A stretch of 64,000 nt of DNA from Pseudobdellovibrionaceae bacterium (GTDB lineage: Bacteria; Bdellovibrionota; Bdellovibrionia; Bdellovibrionales; JAGQZY01): assembly GCA_020635085.1 (NCBI GenBank), contig JACKAL010000004.1:1-64000 (forward strand), written 5' to 3'. The notes under the pieces were generated by a model. That model did not search any database. It saw only the letters and a list, made by a program, of their open reading frames with translations, and had not been told where the DNA came from. This document shows positions 33,219 through 43,114 of this stretch, in pieces. A program made the position numbers and the translations under genes. The number at the start of each line of letters is the position of its first letter. The first letter of the stretch is position 1.

Positions 33219-33785
33219 TTAAAAAAGAGACGTACTCACTTCTTCGTATGATGGTTCATATACAAACAAGCCTTTCTCAATACTATTTTGCACAAGGGGA
33301 TCTAAGCCATCAGCCCGATTTCCCCACAATTGCATGGATATTCTAGTAAACGTTTTTGGTGCAAATTTACCCGTAGAGATAAAAGCTAGCGATGTTTCCG
33401 TAAACACATCCAGACTTCCTCCTGGTGAGGAAATAGAAATTTCGCTACCGTCTTCTAAAATCGCCTTGACTGAACCTATAAAATCAAAAAACTCGAAGTG
33501 CGCTAAAGAGGAACTGATAAATGTTACGTTCTTCGCAGAAAGCGAAGCTTCAATGAGCTTTACCTTGTGTTCAATTCCACAAAAATCTTTTCTATAAAGA
33601 GAACATTTAATTTCATAAGATTCTGGTCTGTATCTTAGAAGTGCACCCCCATTATTTTGCATTTGAATCGATAGCTTTACGTTCTCTTTATTTTGGGAAC
33701 TATTCATCTCTCCTAGACTCACTTCTTTCGCCTGAGCAAAAGAGAAGAAGAGCAGAACCATTAAAAACATCGTTTTTTTTATCAT
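33219..33785 (-). CDS. Secreted protein of unknown function
   Basis: A 188-residue protein with a signal peptide (cut after SFAQA, about residue 19). The mature chain is mostly beta-like, with a region on a single Cys pair (YEIKCSLYRKDFCGIEH). It ends in a Glu/Tyr-rich tail. No family recognised. The 199-nt gap upstream holds only a weak AT-rich promoter-like sequence. Confidence 0.5.
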   Translation of the reverse strand: MIKKTMFLMVLLFFSFAQAKEVSLGEMNSSQNKENVKLSIQMQNNGGALLRYRPESYEIKCSLYRKDFCGIEHKVKLIEASLSAKNVTFISSSLAHFEFFDFIGSVKAILEDGSEISISSPGGSLDVFTETSLAFISTGKFAPKTFTRISMQLWGNRADGLDPLVQNSIEKGLFVYEPSYEEVSTSLF

Positions 33786-33984
33786 CGTATTATCCTTTGT
33801 AAGTTTAATTTTACCAAGATCTCGTTCAGACTATTAGCGCATTTCAACAACAATGCATAATATACGATAGGTATCACTGCTATAGTTTATTTTTATAAAT
33901 CAGCTCTGAGTCTCATTTACAGTAAGAGACATATATATTATTCATTTTATAAAGAACTGGTTTTATTGGCATTCGGTTACAATA

Positions 33985-34332
33985 TTATATCGACCCCTGC
34001 TGATGCTGTTGAACTGCTTGCATGGCCTCAATACCATAAACGACAGATGGCCCTCCACCCATGAGAATAGCTACTCCAATTGTCTCAGCAATCTCTTCTG
34101 CTGTAGCCCCACTCTCTAAGGCATCATGCACATGGTACGTAATACAACCATCACAACGAACGGTAATAGCAATAGCCAGTGCAATGAGTTCTTTCGTTTT
34201 AGTACACAATGCACCTTGAACCGTAGCAGCAGCATGAAGTTGCCCAAAGCCACTCATCGGCCCGGGGATTGTTGCACCTAATTTATCCATCCATTCATTG
34301 AGCTCTTTGTACTGAGCTACGAAATTTTTCAT
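33985..34332 (-). CDS. AhpD-like carboxymuconolactone-decarboxylase-family protein
   Basis: The start at 34332 was chosen for its AGGAGAGAAAC ribosome site, ten codons inside the longest frame. The 115-residue product has the AhpD redox motif CDGCITYHVHDAL (Cys-x-x-Cys with downstream His). The helix TKTKELIALAIAI precedes it. Such small members act as peroxidase/thiol-disulfide partners, often in peroxiredoxin systems. The gene stands alone, and nothing in the region tells the partner. Confidence 0.8.
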   Translation of the reverse strand: MKNFVAQYKELNEWMDKLGATIPGPMSGFGQLHAAATVQGALCTKTKELIALAIAITVRCDGCITYHVHDALESGATAEEIAETIGVAILMGGGPSVVYGIEAMQAVQQHQQGSI

Positions 34333-34586
34333 GTTTCTCTCCTCGTTAAGCGGGTTCGACAATAATCTATGTATGAAGTCTGCTGATCCGTGACGATATA
34401 TATCATATTTTTAGAACATGAACACTCTTTCTGGATGCACAGAGCCAGCAGATCCATTCAGCAAAAGTCCATAGATCATTAGTTTACTATTAAGCTCTGG
34501 CCACCTACATTCATAAGAAAAGTACATTCCATGATATGGCATTTTCCCAAGCTCTGTGGTACTTCCCATCTAACGGAGGATTTTTC

Positions 34587-35297
34587 ATGATTGAACTTAT
34601 TGTTTACCCCAAACCCGAAAGTGCTAAACTTATTAACAATAGCCCCTTTTGTGCTAAATCTGAAATCTATCTTCGCCTCAATAATATTGAGCACAAAGTC
34701 ACAGAATTTAAAGGAAACCCGAGCCAATTTCCCAATAAAAAACTACCTGTTATTAGTCACAACGACAAAATCATTCCTGATTCCAGCTGGATTCAAAAGT
34801 ATGTAGATAATGCATTTGATATTGATATGGACTCTCACCTTTCCAATTCGCAAAAAGCCCAAGGCTTTGCCTTTACTAAGATGTGCGAAGAGTATCTTTA
34901 TTGGAGTCTGCTCCACGAACGTTGGTTTATAGATGCCAACTGGAAAAACCTTGTTGCGAGTTATTTTGACCACATTCCGGCTCTTATCAGAGGACCCATC
35001 ACCAATATGATTCGTAAAGCCACTAAAAAATCAGCCATTGGACATGGTATGAGTCGACACACGGATGAGCACATTCATACAATGGGCACAGAGTGCCTTA
35101 AGGCCATCTCGGATTTTATGGGAGACCATAAATTTCTTCTCGGTGATCGTATCTCCTCTTATGACGCTACAATTTATGCGTTTATTTCTTCTGTTTTACA
35201 CTCTCCGCTAGGTCCCAAACTAAAAGCGGAGGCCGAAAAATTCGACAACCTCGTCGCCTATGACAGTCGAATGTACGCTCTGACTTTTCTTAGCTGA
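34587..35297 (+). CDS. Glutathione S-transferase-like protein (FAX/metaxin type)
   Basis: The start at 34587 (MIELIVYPKPESAKLINNSP) follows ACGGAGGAT. The 236-residue product has a thioredoxin-like N-terminal domain (about 1-75), with the SPFCAKSEIYLRL active-site helix and LPVISHNDKIIPDSSWIQKY, the glutathione-binding Ser region. The all-helical C-terminal domain has KMCEEYLYWSLLHERW, seen in failed-axon-connections-type proteins. Its substrate is unknown. Confidence 0.7.
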   Translation: MIELIVYPKPESAKLINNSPFCAKSEIYLRLNNIEHKVTEFKGNPSQFPNKKLPVISHNDKIIPDSSWIQKYVDNAFDIDMDSHLSNSQKAQGFAFTKMCEEYLYWSLLHERWFIDANWKNLVASYFDHIPALIRGPITNMIRKATKKSAIGHGMSRHTDEHIHTMGTECLKAISDFMGDHKFLLGDRISSYDATIYAFISSVLHSPLGPKLKAEAEKFDNLVAYDSRMYALTFLS

Positions 35298-35351
35298 TTA
35301 GCAAAGCATCTCGCTATAAAAAAATGAGAAATGTAAGGCCACTCATGAGAG

Positions 35352-37757
35352 CTATCTCTTTTTAATAGGTCCCACTGCCCCAAGAAGAAAACCTATAAGG
35401 GAAAGCACCATCAACATAGAAAACTGAGGTGGTGAAATCATAAAGATTCGTGAGAATATAGGAACATAAGAGAGCATTGCTGCAATCAACAATAAAAGAA
35501 GACTTGCCACAACTGTGGACCACGAACATTTTGTCGCACACTTAAAGATCCCTCCCTTTTCCCCTAAGAGGAGTCCTATATTTCCAGTAATAATCATTAA
35601 AACCGCAAGACTGCTTCGCTCTAATTTTTTCTCATCGGCATAATAAAAAACCAACACGCTTAAAAGGGTTAGTAGAATACCCCTTGTGGCGGACCAAAAT
35701 AGTCTCTCTTTAGATAAAAATGAAAATTTCGTATTTTTAAAAGTTTCTGATTCTACAAATACAAATGTCGAAATAGGATGGACAATTAACTCTAAAAGAA
35801 CAACATGAATAGGGTATAAAATGGGCGCATTTAAGAAAAAAGCCTGCACTAATGCAATACTAATAATGGGTATATGAAATGCAATTAAATAGCCAAAACT
35901 CTCGCTTAAGCTTTTTAAAACGTTTTGCCCCTCAATGATGGAATCTATGATCCCGCCAAAATCATTTTTTAAAAGTACAAGTTGTGCTGCAGAGCGGGCC
36001 ACATCTGTCGCACGCTCTCCCATACTAATTCCCACATCGGCTAACTTAAGAGCAGGAGCATCATTAATACCATCTCCAGTCATTGCAACGACGTCCCCTT
36101 CTTCCTTTAAGGCTTTTACTAATTCTAATTTTTGCTCTGGTTTAAGGCGCGCAAAGATAGCTCCTTTTTGATACGCTAATTTTTTATCTTCTAGAGAAAG
36201 TTTTTCTAAATCTGGACCAGTAAACAATTGGCTATGTTCATGCGGTAAATCTATGGCATCGGCAATAGCATGAGCCGTTAGAAGATGATCTCCTGTTAAC
36301 ATTTTTAAACGTATATTTCTTTTTTTGCACTCATCAATAGCCGTCGGCACAGAGGGACGAATAGGATCGGTAAAGCTGAGAATTCCTAAAAATGTAAGCT
36401 CAGATTCATCACTCGCACGATCTCCAGTAAAGACACCTTCCTTATAAGCAACAGCCAATAACCGTTTTCCACCTCTAGCTTCTTGGGTGGCAATCTTGAG
36501 AATTTTCTCTTTTTGTTCTACACTTGTTTTGCATAAAGCCAAAACACCCTCCAAGGCCCCCTTCATCGCCAGAAACTGTCGATCCGACTGGTTCTCTTGC
36601 CACACGTGACACATATATTTCTTTTTCAATTCAAACGGATAATCGTATTGCAAATTCCAATGTGCGTGTAAATTATAAATTTCTTCTTCTCCCCATTTGC
36701 TACGTACCCATTCAAAAATGGAGGCCTCCATCGCATCCACCGCCTTGGGTTCACAGGCAAAGACCAGGACCTGTTTGCAAATTTCAGAGGACGCCTGGGG
36801 CTCTATTGAATAAATCTGTTCAAGATGAAACTTGCCTTCTGTAAGAGTTCCCGTTTTATCTGTACAAATAACATCTACTCGTGCGAGGCCCTCCACTGAG
36901 GGAAGAGATTTTACTAGAATGCCTTTTTGCGATAAACGATATGCGGCCAAGCTCAAATAAAGAGTAAAAACCAAGGGGAACTCTTCGGGAATAGAGGCCA
37001 TCGCCAACGTCAAAGCAGAAATAAGACTTTCCCCAATGCCATGATTGTTTAAAAGGCTCACTGCAAAAACGAGTGCGGCCAAAATAACCGCGATGATAAA
37101 AACATAACGAACCACTCTCTTAATAGTTTTAAGTAGCGGGCTCGGTTCCGCTTCAAACTCACGTAAAATTTCTGCAATCACTCCCAGTTGAGATGTGGCT
37201 CCTGTACGTAAAATTTCACTGATTCCGCCTCCCGTTACAATCGTTGTTCCCGATAGTATTTCATCACCAACGGCTTTCTCCACAGGAATGGATTCACCAG
37301 TAACAGAGGACTCATCGATCGTAAGATTGGTGGTTTCCAAGAGCTTACCATCAGCAGGAAGCATCTGTCCCTCTTCTAAAATAATAAAATCACCGGGCAC
37401 GAGATGACGTATAGGAATGGAAATTGTCTTACCGTCTCGAAGAACATAACAAGAGGTTTTTAAAGATTTTTTTAAAGCACGCAGTGCTTTTTTAGATCTC
37501 ATCTCTAAAGCAACATCTACCGCAGCAATTGGAAAAAAAGCGATCAATAAAACAAGGGCTTCACTATACTGACCTAAGAACCAATATACAGCACTAAGAA
37601 TGAGTAGCATTGCGCTCATGGGATCAAAAAGAATTTTAAGTAAATTCTCAATAATGAAATTAGCTTTACGCTCATCAATTTCATTAAAACCATGTTCGAC
37701 AAGTCTTTTTTTAGCTTCAGCCTCTGATAGTCCCATCAGTTGCAAATGGGAATTCAT
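35352..37757 (-). CDS. Cation-transporting P-type ATPase (P2 type)
   Basis: An 801-residue protein with the full P-type layout: N-terminal cytoplasmic part, two helices, the actuator domain with TGES (in VTGESIPVEKA), and the PEEFPLVFTLYLSLAA helix. Then come the phosphorylation motif DKTGTLTEG, the nucleotide domain, MLTGDHLLTAHAIA, GDGINDAPALKLAD, and C-terminal helices. The PEEFP motif and the two-helix layout before the actuator domain fit P2 (Ca2+/Na+-type) pumps; the ion cannot be fixed without alignment. No heavy-metal-binding domain is present. Confidence 0.85.
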   Translation of the reverse strand: MNSHLQLMGLSEAEAKKRLVEHGFNEIDERKANFIIENLLKILFDPMSAMLLILSAVYWFLGQYSEALVLLIAFFPIAAVDVALEMRSKKALRALKKSLKTSCYVLRDGKTISIPIRHLVPGDFIILEEGQMLPADGKLLETTNLTIDESSVTGESIPVEKAVGDEILSGTTIVTGGGISEILRTGATSQLGVIAEILREFEAEPSPLLKTIKRVVRYVFIIAVILAALVFAVSLLNNHGIGESLISALTLAMASIPEEFPLVFTLYLSLAAYRLSQKGILVKSLPSVEGLARVDVICTDKTGTLTEGKFHLEQIYSIEPQASSEICKQVLVFACEPKAVDAMEASIFEWVRSKWGEEEIYNLHAHWNLQYDYPFELKKKYMCHVWQENQSDRQFLAMKGALEGVLALCKTSVEQKEKILKIATQEARGGKRLLAVAYKEGVFTGDRASDESELTFLGILSFTDPIRPSVPTAIDECKKRNIRLKMLTGDHLLTAHAIADAIDLPHEHSQLFTGPDLEKLSLEDKKLAYQKGAIFARLKPEQKLELVKALKEEGDVVAMTGDGINDAPALKLADVGISMGERATDVARSAAQLVLLKNDFGGIIDSIIEGQNVLKSLSESFGYLIAFHIPIISIALVQAFFLNAPILYPIHVVLLELIVHPISTFVFVESETFKNTKFSFLSKERLFWSATRGILLTLLSVLVFYYADEKKLERSSLAVLMIITGNIGLLLGEKGGIFKCATKCSWSTVVASLLLLLIAAMLSYVPIFSRIFMISPPQFSMLMVLSLIGFLLGAVGPIKKR

Positions 37758-37874
37758 TTGTTATCATCCTCCGCGAATTGGGATAAACACCCTGGGCCAT
37801 TTGAAAAAGCAGCCTCTTCCTCTTTTACAGATCTTGATACGTAAATATATCACCATCAATTAAAACTACCATAA

Positions 37875-37906
37875 AAAAAGGACGCAATTAAAAGTGCGTC
37901 CTTTTT
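37875..37906. terminator. Bidirectional terminator between lipoprotein gene and P-type ATPase gene
   Basis: A 12-bp perfect stem, arms AAAAAGGACGCA (37875-37886) and TGCGTCCTTTTT (37895-37906), with an 8-nt loop; A- and T-tracts flank it on both strands. It lies after the end of the lipoprotein gene at 37968 (minus strand) and upstream of the ATPase start. Confidence 0.85.
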
Positions 37907-37967
37907 GCTCATTTTAACACATTTACTAGTAGTTTTTTCCAGATATCTTGTGAGAGTACCGTATCTA

Positions 37968-39389
37968 CTAAAATCCCGAAGATAATGTCGGCCCTGCAGG
38001 CGCGGTATAGCTTGGAAAACTTGTATCAGATGTTAAATCCACGAGATCATTAGTCGCCCCGTCTCCAGAATGCGTCGGCCAGTCGTATGTAAAACTTCCG
38101 TTGGTATCATTACACGAATTCGTGGGCGCATAGGTGATGCTAGACGACGTGGGAGAAAAGAAAGTAGCTGACGTTGTTTTAGAAAAACATTGCTTCTGTG
38201 CCAAATGGGTTGTTGTTGCCATACTGTGATTACCTCCAGGTCCAGCCCAATTACAGATAAATCCCGTAATTGAATTTGTGTTAGAGGTTAATGTGGTACT
38301 AAATGCATCACCAAAACCAAAAAATCCGCAACCATCAAATTGACTCCCAGATTTAGTTGTGTAGGCATTAAATACACGAGTATTGCTGTCTCCGCCTCCT
38401 GCCTGCCATGCATAGGAGAGCGTCCCGGTTTCTGAACTTAAATCGTAGTCTAAAACAGCGTGATTCATATTGCCGCTCCAACCACTGAGCTTTAAATCGC
38501 CATTCGTTTCAAACATTGCTGATTCTGAAGTCGCAAGACTCCACGTCCCCGCATAATACTGCATAGAAATATCATTCGATGTTTTAGTGAAACTTGCTGA
38601 AAATGCATCGCGATTGGTTGTTTCAAAGAAACCATATAGACGACCCTCTTTTTGTGTGGTCGTTTTATTTACTTTTGAAACAACCTTAAAAGCTTTCGCT
38701 CCATCAGTCGTTCCTTCAAGCGTTAGGGTAAATGATCCATCAGAGTTTCTCGCCATATTGGCCGTGGTTATAGTCGCAGCCGGAGTATCTTCTTGTACCA
38801 CATCCTGAAAGCTGCTGGCAAAATCCACACTACTAGAGGAAGTTGGGATCACTGTACCACCAGTAGTTAAAACACAAATAGCACTGGCTTGTAAACCCAT
38901 TGCAGAGTCAAAATAGTTTGCAGCAGATTTAACCAGTTGGTTAATCTGAGCAGCCGCACAAGCTTCGCCACTCACTTCTGTTTGATCCCAAATTCCTAAA
39001 TCACCACCTGGCAAAGAACCACTGCCGCCACCATCTTGATGATTGGTATAATTGATTGTGGGGCCGTAACAATTCGCTCGCCCTGCAAACCCCGACAAAC
39101 TTGCAAAAGATATACGACAACCCGTTGCTGCTTTACCTGAAGCTAAATCAGTGAGTGTTGTAATTTTTGTTTTGACAGACTCATCACCGTGTAAAGAAAA
39201 GGCGCTAACGTTACGAGACAGGGCCGGCACAAATGAACTTGTACCTACAGTGCCTGAGACTGGTGACGACACCGCCACGCCGGCAAAGGCATCTTGCCAA
39301 GAAGTAGAGGTTCCGCTATCAGATGATGAGCTACACCCGGCGACCAATAACAAGCTTAAAGAAGTATGAACTAAAAATGCTTTTCTCAT
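37968..39389 (-). CDS. Large predicted lipoprotein of unknown function
   Basis: The start at 39389 (MRKAFLVHTSLSLLLVAGCS) follows GGGAGAGAAA and gives a clean lipobox VAGC (Cys19). The 473-residue product has a Ser/Thr/Gly/Asn-rich, beta-strand-like mature chain with several cysteines (e.g. CYGPTINYTNHQDGGG, CGFFGFGDAF). No family recognised. This is the composition of outer-membrane or surface lipoproteins in predatory bacteria. It ends in the terminator at 37875-37906. Confidence 0.65.
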   Translation of the reverse strand: MRKAFLVHTSLSLLLVAGCSSSSDSGTSTSWQDAFAGVAVSSPVSGTVGTSSFVPALSRNVSAFSLHGDESVKTKITTLTDLASGKAATGCRISFASLSGFAGRANCYGPTINYTNHQDGGGSGSLPGGDLGIWDQTEVSGEACAAAQINQLVKSAANYFDSAMGLQASAICVLTTGGTVIPTSSSSVDFASSFQDVVQEDTPAATITTANMARNSDGSFTLTLEGTTDGAKAFKVVSKVNKTTTQKEGRLYGFFETTNRDAFSASFTKTSNDISMQYYAGTWSLATSESAMFETNGDLKLSGWSGNMNHAVLDYDLSSETGTLSYAWQAGGGDSNTRVFNAYTTKSGSQFDGCGFFGFGDAFSTTLTSNTNSITGFICNWAGPGGNHSMATTTHLAQKQCFSKTTSATFFSPTSSSITYAPTNSCNDTNGSFTYDWPTHSGDGATNDLVDLTSDTSFPSYTAPAGPTLSSGF

Positions 39390-39526
39390 TTTCTCTCCCT
39401 GCCTAATCATATTTTTTTGATTTTTCTCAATTAACATATGACAAATGACCTTTGTCACGAAAAGATAGCGTTTATCTACTTAGGTCCTAAGATGTATTTA
39501 ATAACACACCACTTCTTGGACAGGCT

Positions 39527-40069
39527 CTAAGACTTTGCAAACTCTTGACTATGTAACCAAGCTGCTTGACGTGGAGGTTGTTTCGTTCGACTCCATTCCT
39601 CAAGCATGGCTGGCGCAATATTTTTTAATTCCTTCATCTGTTCCGCCGTACCCGTAACACAAGTCAACTCAACACGATGACCATTCGGATCAAAGAAATA
39701 GATTGAGCGAATAATTCCATGTTCCGTCACTCCAATAACGTCTAACCCCTTTGCTTCGAGTTCCTGCTTTGCTTTTACCAAAGCATCTGAATCATGAACC
39801 TGGAAAGCAATATGCTGCACCCACTTGGGTGTATTGCGATCACGATCCATCGGCGGGTTTCCGGTAATTTCAAAAAAAGCGAGAATATTCCCAGCTCCCG
39901 CATCTAAAAACACATGCATATAAGGGTCTGGCTCTTTTGTAGACGGGACTTTATCTTCAGCAATACAAACGAGCAAATCCATGTTGAGATATTTTTTATA
40001 AAACTCAACCGTTTCTTTGGCATCATTGCAGCGATAAGCGACGTGATGAATTTTATCGATCTTAATCAT
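39527..40069 (-). CDS. VOC-family (glyoxalase-like) protein in a phenylalanine/tyrosine operon
   Basis: A 180-residue protein with the vicinal-oxygen-chelate fold. Candidate metal ligands: His9 (KIHHVAYRCND), His in HVFLDAGAGN or VQHIAFQVHD, and Glu near FFDPNGHRVELTC. It lies 36 nt after phhA on the same strand, so it is probably the third gene of the hppD-phhA operon. It may act in tyrosine breakdown, for example on an aromatic or fumarylacetoacetate-type intermediate, but this is inferred from context only. Confidence 0.7.
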   Translation of the reverse strand: MIKIDKIHHVAYRCNDAKETVEFYKKYLNMDLLVCIAEDKVPSTKEPDPYMHVFLDAGAGNILAFFEITGNPPMDRDRNTPKWVQHIAFQVHDSDALVKAKQELEAKGLDVIGVTEHGIIRSIYFFDPNGHRVELTCVTGTAEQMKELKNIAPAMLEEWSRTKQPPRQAAWLHSQEFAKS

Positions 40070-40105
40070 AAATTACTCCCTTTTTTATTCTCTGCTTTAT
40101 TTTTA

Positions 40106-40834
40106 TTAAGCTGATGTGCGCGCATCTTGTTCCACACGCGCACATAATTCTGGCAAACTTCTATAAAGCTGCTCTGGATTCTCTAAACAAAATAATATTT
40201 TTTGCATTTCATCAATACGAAACTCTTGCTTACGAATGTGGTCAATATCAAAAGGATAAACAGTCGGTGCATCACTCAAAGCATAATCACACTCACCCGT
40301 AGACGAGGCAATGCCGGCGCCAAAAATGCGTACACCTTGCGTGGTTTTTACCAAACCAAATTCCACTGTAAACCAAAAAAACCGCTCAAACTGTCGTAAC
40401 AATTCTGGTCGGTCCGCGTATCGTGAAGCCGCTTTACCAAATTCATAGGAAAAGTCCGAATAAGCTTTATCTGTATAAAATGGTAGGTGACCATAAAGAT
40501 CATGGACGATATCAGGCGCAGGCGTATAACTTAAATCTTCGCGGCTGCGAATAAAATTTCCTACGGGAAACTGACGCTCTTCTAGCATGTGATAAAAGCT
40601 ATTTCCCTCTTCAAGGCCTTCCACCAACACACCCTCAAACCCCGTTCTCCGCATAAGAACTTTATTGATCTCTTCTAAGTCGGGAATTTCATCCTCGTTG
40701 ATATCAAGAATTTCTAGACCCTTTAAAAAAATATCACAGACCTGTGAATCTCGTTTTTTGCGGTGCTCGCTTAAAATCACGCGCCACGTTTCGAGATCCT
40801 CAGTTGTATATTTTTTAGGGGCAACGGCTTTCAC
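40106..40834 (-). CDS. phhA: Phenylalanine-4-hydroxylase
   Basis: A 242-residue protein, the size of bacterial monomeric aromatic amino acid hydroxylases. The iron ligands are visible: His in DIVHDLYGHLPFYTD (two His) and Glu in FFWFTVEFGLV. It converts phenylalanine to tyrosine with a pterin cofactor. The start is a GTG that overlaps the hppD stop by 1 nt, so it is coupled to hppD. Confidence 0.88.
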   Translation of the reverse strand: MKAVAPKKYTTEDLETWRVILSEHRKKRDSQVCDIFLKGLEILDINEDEIPDLEEINKVLMRRTGFEGVLVEGLEEGNSFYHMLEERQFPVGNFIRSREDLSYTPAPDIVHDLYGHLPFYTDKAYSDFSYEFGKAASRYADRPELLRQFERFFWFTVEFGLVKTTQGVRIFGAGIASSTGECDYALSDAPTVYPFDIDHIRKQEFRIDEMQKILFCLENPEQLYRSLPELCARVEQDARTSA

Positions 40835-41865
40835 TACAGTACCCCTCGCTTCATTTGATCGCGTTCTATAGAATCAAACAGTGCTTGGAAGTTTCCTTCG
40901 CCAAAGGATAGATGATTGTTACGTTGAATCATCTCTATAAAAATAGGACCAACTAATTTTTTAGTGAATATTTGTAGCAAATAACCTTCGTCATCACCGT
41001 CAACCAGGACATTTAAGTCTTGGATCAACGTGCGATCTTCCTTAACGTCGGGAACACGTTTGAAGGCCTTTTCGTAATAACCAGGACTGATATCTAATGT
41101 TTCAATACTTGTACCTTTAAGCATCTGCAAAGAACTTAGTAAGTCATCCGTAAGGAAAGCCAAATGCTGAACGCCTGGTCCGTGGTACTCTTCCAAGTAT
41201 TCATTAATTTGTGACTTGGCCTCATCAGCTTCGTTGATGGGAATACAGAATTGTCCACAAGGCGAACGCAGAGCATAGGAAGTCAGACCAGTTTTTTGTC
41301 CTTTAATGTCAAAGTAACGGACTTCCTCAAAACCAAAAATATCTTTATAAAAAGAAGCCCACTGCTGCATAGTTCCCTTGAATACATTGTTAGTTAAGTG
41401 ATCGATTGTTAAGAAACCTTTATCGGGAGCACGGATAGGATCTTGAACCGGAATAAAATCAAGATCGATATCATCCTCTTTCTTTACAAAATAGATGAGA
41501 CTATCGCCAATTCCGTAAATCGCCCGTACAGGAGTTCCATCGTCATGCGTGTAATCTCCTTCGGTACAAGCCTTCGCACCTCTTTTGATCGCTTCCTGAA
41601 AAGCCGCTTCAGGATCGCTGAACATCCAACCCATCGCAGAAATAGAAGGGCCATGCTTTTTTTGAAATTGTGCTCCAAAAGAGTTGGGCTCGTAATTGAG
41701 TAAAAAATGAATTTGGTTTTGACGATAATGATCAATATGTTTCTTTGTGTGTTTAGAAAGCTTTGAAAAACCAAAGTCTACAAACAAGCGGTGCAACACA
41801 TTGGGGTTGGAACTGCTAAATTCGACAAATTGAATACCGCTAAGACCTAAGGGATTGGAACTCAT
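40834..41865 (-). CDS. hppD: 4-hydroxyphenylpyruvate dioxygenase
   Basis: A 343-residue two-VOC-domain Fe(II) dioxygenase. The ligand set is visible: His in FLTIDHLTNNV, His in GPGVQHLAFLTDD and Glu region in GYLLQIFTKKL. GPIFIEMIQRN and the family C-terminal GFGEGNFQALF-like SFGEGNFQALF are present. It turns 4-hydroxyphenylpyruvate into homogentisate. It is first of the operon hppD-phhA-VOC. No tyrosine aminotransferase or homogentisate dioxygenase lies in this window, so the rest of the pathway is elsewhere or absent. Confidence 0.9.
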   Translation of the reverse strand: MSSNPLGLSGIQFVEFSSSNPNVLHRLFVDFGFSKLSKHTKKHIDHYRQNQIHFLLNYEPNSFGAQFQKKHGPSISAMGWMFSDPEAAFQEAIKRGAKACTEGDYTHDDGTPVRAIYGIGDSLIYFVKKEDDIDLDFIPVQDPIRAPDKGFLTIDHLTNNVFKGTMQQWASFYKDIFGFEEVRYFDIKGQKTGLTSYALRSPCGQFCIPINEADEAKSQINEYLEEYHGPGVQHLAFLTDDLLSSLQMLKGTSIETLDISPGYYEKAFKRVPDVKEDRTLIQDLNVLVDGDDEGYLLQIFTKKLVGPIFIEMIQRNNHLSFGEGNFQALFDSIERDQMKRGVL

Positions 41866-42016
41866 AACTTTCTCCTTCTTTTTTTATCCATTCCCCAGGG
41901 GATTTATAAGGGGGTCTATTTAAAACCCAATCTTATAGACCTACCCCTAGGGAGCTTTTCCTTAACTCTTTTATTTTACGAGATATATTGTCTAAAAAAA
42001 GATCATTTATTAGATG

Positions 42017-42043
42017 TAATATGTCAGTTTTTCTGACATATTA
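42017..42043. promoter_or_regulatory. Perfect dyad between hppD and divergent LysR gene
   Basis: TAATATGTCAG (42017-42027) and CTGACATATTA (42033-42043) form a perfect 11-bp inverted repeat with a 5-T spacer. It is a good candidate LysR-type operator controlling the phenylalanine/tyrosine operon and the regulator itself (inference). Confidence 0.65.
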
Positions 42044-42117
42044 GAGAGGTACATCAGAGGGTATCTCTCACCAATGGTTCTGTCAGAGGTGCTCGTAAAT
42101 AATGCATAGGAGTCCCC

Positions 42118-42996
42118 ATGTTCGATATAACCATAGAACAGGCTAAAGCACTAGAGGCTGTCGTACGACTTGGTACCATTCAAAAGGCGGCCACCGAATT
42201 AAACAAAGGCCACTCCGCCATTCTCTACTCTTTAAAAAATCTTGAAGAACAGCTTAAGGTAAAACTCTTTGATCGCAGCGGCCACCGCAACAAAATTTCT
42301 CTAGAAGGCGAGATGGTCCTTAAATACTGTCGGAAAATTTTAGACACTCAACGAGAACTGGTTGAAACCTGTAAAAAGATGAACGAAGGTTGGGAGCCGT
42401 CTTTAAAAATTATCTATGATGAAATCGTCGATTTTAATTTTATAGGTGATGCGCTATCAAAACTCAGCCAAAAAAATGCACCCATTGAAATGCGCGTGCA
42501 GTCTGCCCATCTGCATGAGGTGGAAGCTCTCTTCAGCGATGAAGAGGCGGATATCATGGTAACGATACTTCCATTACAAAAGCTCCAAATTCCATCACTG
42601 CAGCTGGCCCCGATTCACATGCACTTGGTCGCACATCACAAGCATCCCTTGTGCGATCCGCACCTCAAACACTTAACTTCAGAACAATTAAATGAATATA
42701 CATTTATCACGATCAAAAGTGCACCGACGCAGGTGGGACTCAGCACGGAGAGAATGAAGTTTGACTCCTACTTTCTGGTTAATGGTTTCTTTACTAAAAA
42801 AGCAGCCATCATGAAACAATTGGGATTTGGTTGGCTTCCCGATTATCTGATCCAAAAAGAATTAAAAAAAGGTGAACTCAAGCTTTTAAAAACACAAATT
42901 GATCATTCACACACGGTATTCCCGCGCCTCTATCATCGCCCTGAGGAAAAAATTGGCAAGTCGACGCGAGAGCTTCTGACATTGTTTAAAAAATAG
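42118..42996 (+). CDS. LysR-family regulator of the hppD-phhA operon (probable)
   Basis: A 292-residue protein. The N-terminal HTH (about 5-65) has TIEQAKALEAVVRLGTIQKA and HSAILYSLKNLEEQLKVKLF. The C-terminal substrate domain (about 95-290) is a typical LysR fold. It is divergent from hppD across a gap with the perfect dyad at 42017-42043, so it likely senses phenylalanine, tyrosine or an early product (inference). GGAGTCCCC precedes the ATG. Confidence 0.85.
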   Translation: MFDITIEQAKALEAVVRLGTIQKAATELNKGHSAILYSLKNLEEQLKVKLFDRSGHRNKISLEGEMVLKYCRKILDTQRELVETCKKMNEGWEPSLKIIYDEIVDFNFIGDALSKLSQKNAPIEMRVQSAHLHEVEALFSDEEADIMVTILPLQKLQIPSLQLAPIHMHLVAHHKHPLCDPHLKHLTSEQLNEYTFITIKSAPTQVGLSTERMKFDSYFLVNGFFTKKAAIMKQLGFGWLPDYLIQKELKKGELKLLKTQIDHSHTVFPRLYHRPEEKIGKSTRELLTLFKK

Positions 42997-43114
42997 AAGC
43001 CCATACCAGATTGAAAGCAAACTTCGAAAGTCGCTCATTGAGGGCTGTCAATAGTCAAAATTGACGTACAATCTAGATGTTACCACCTTAAGATAAGGCC
43101 GCCAGCTACACTTT

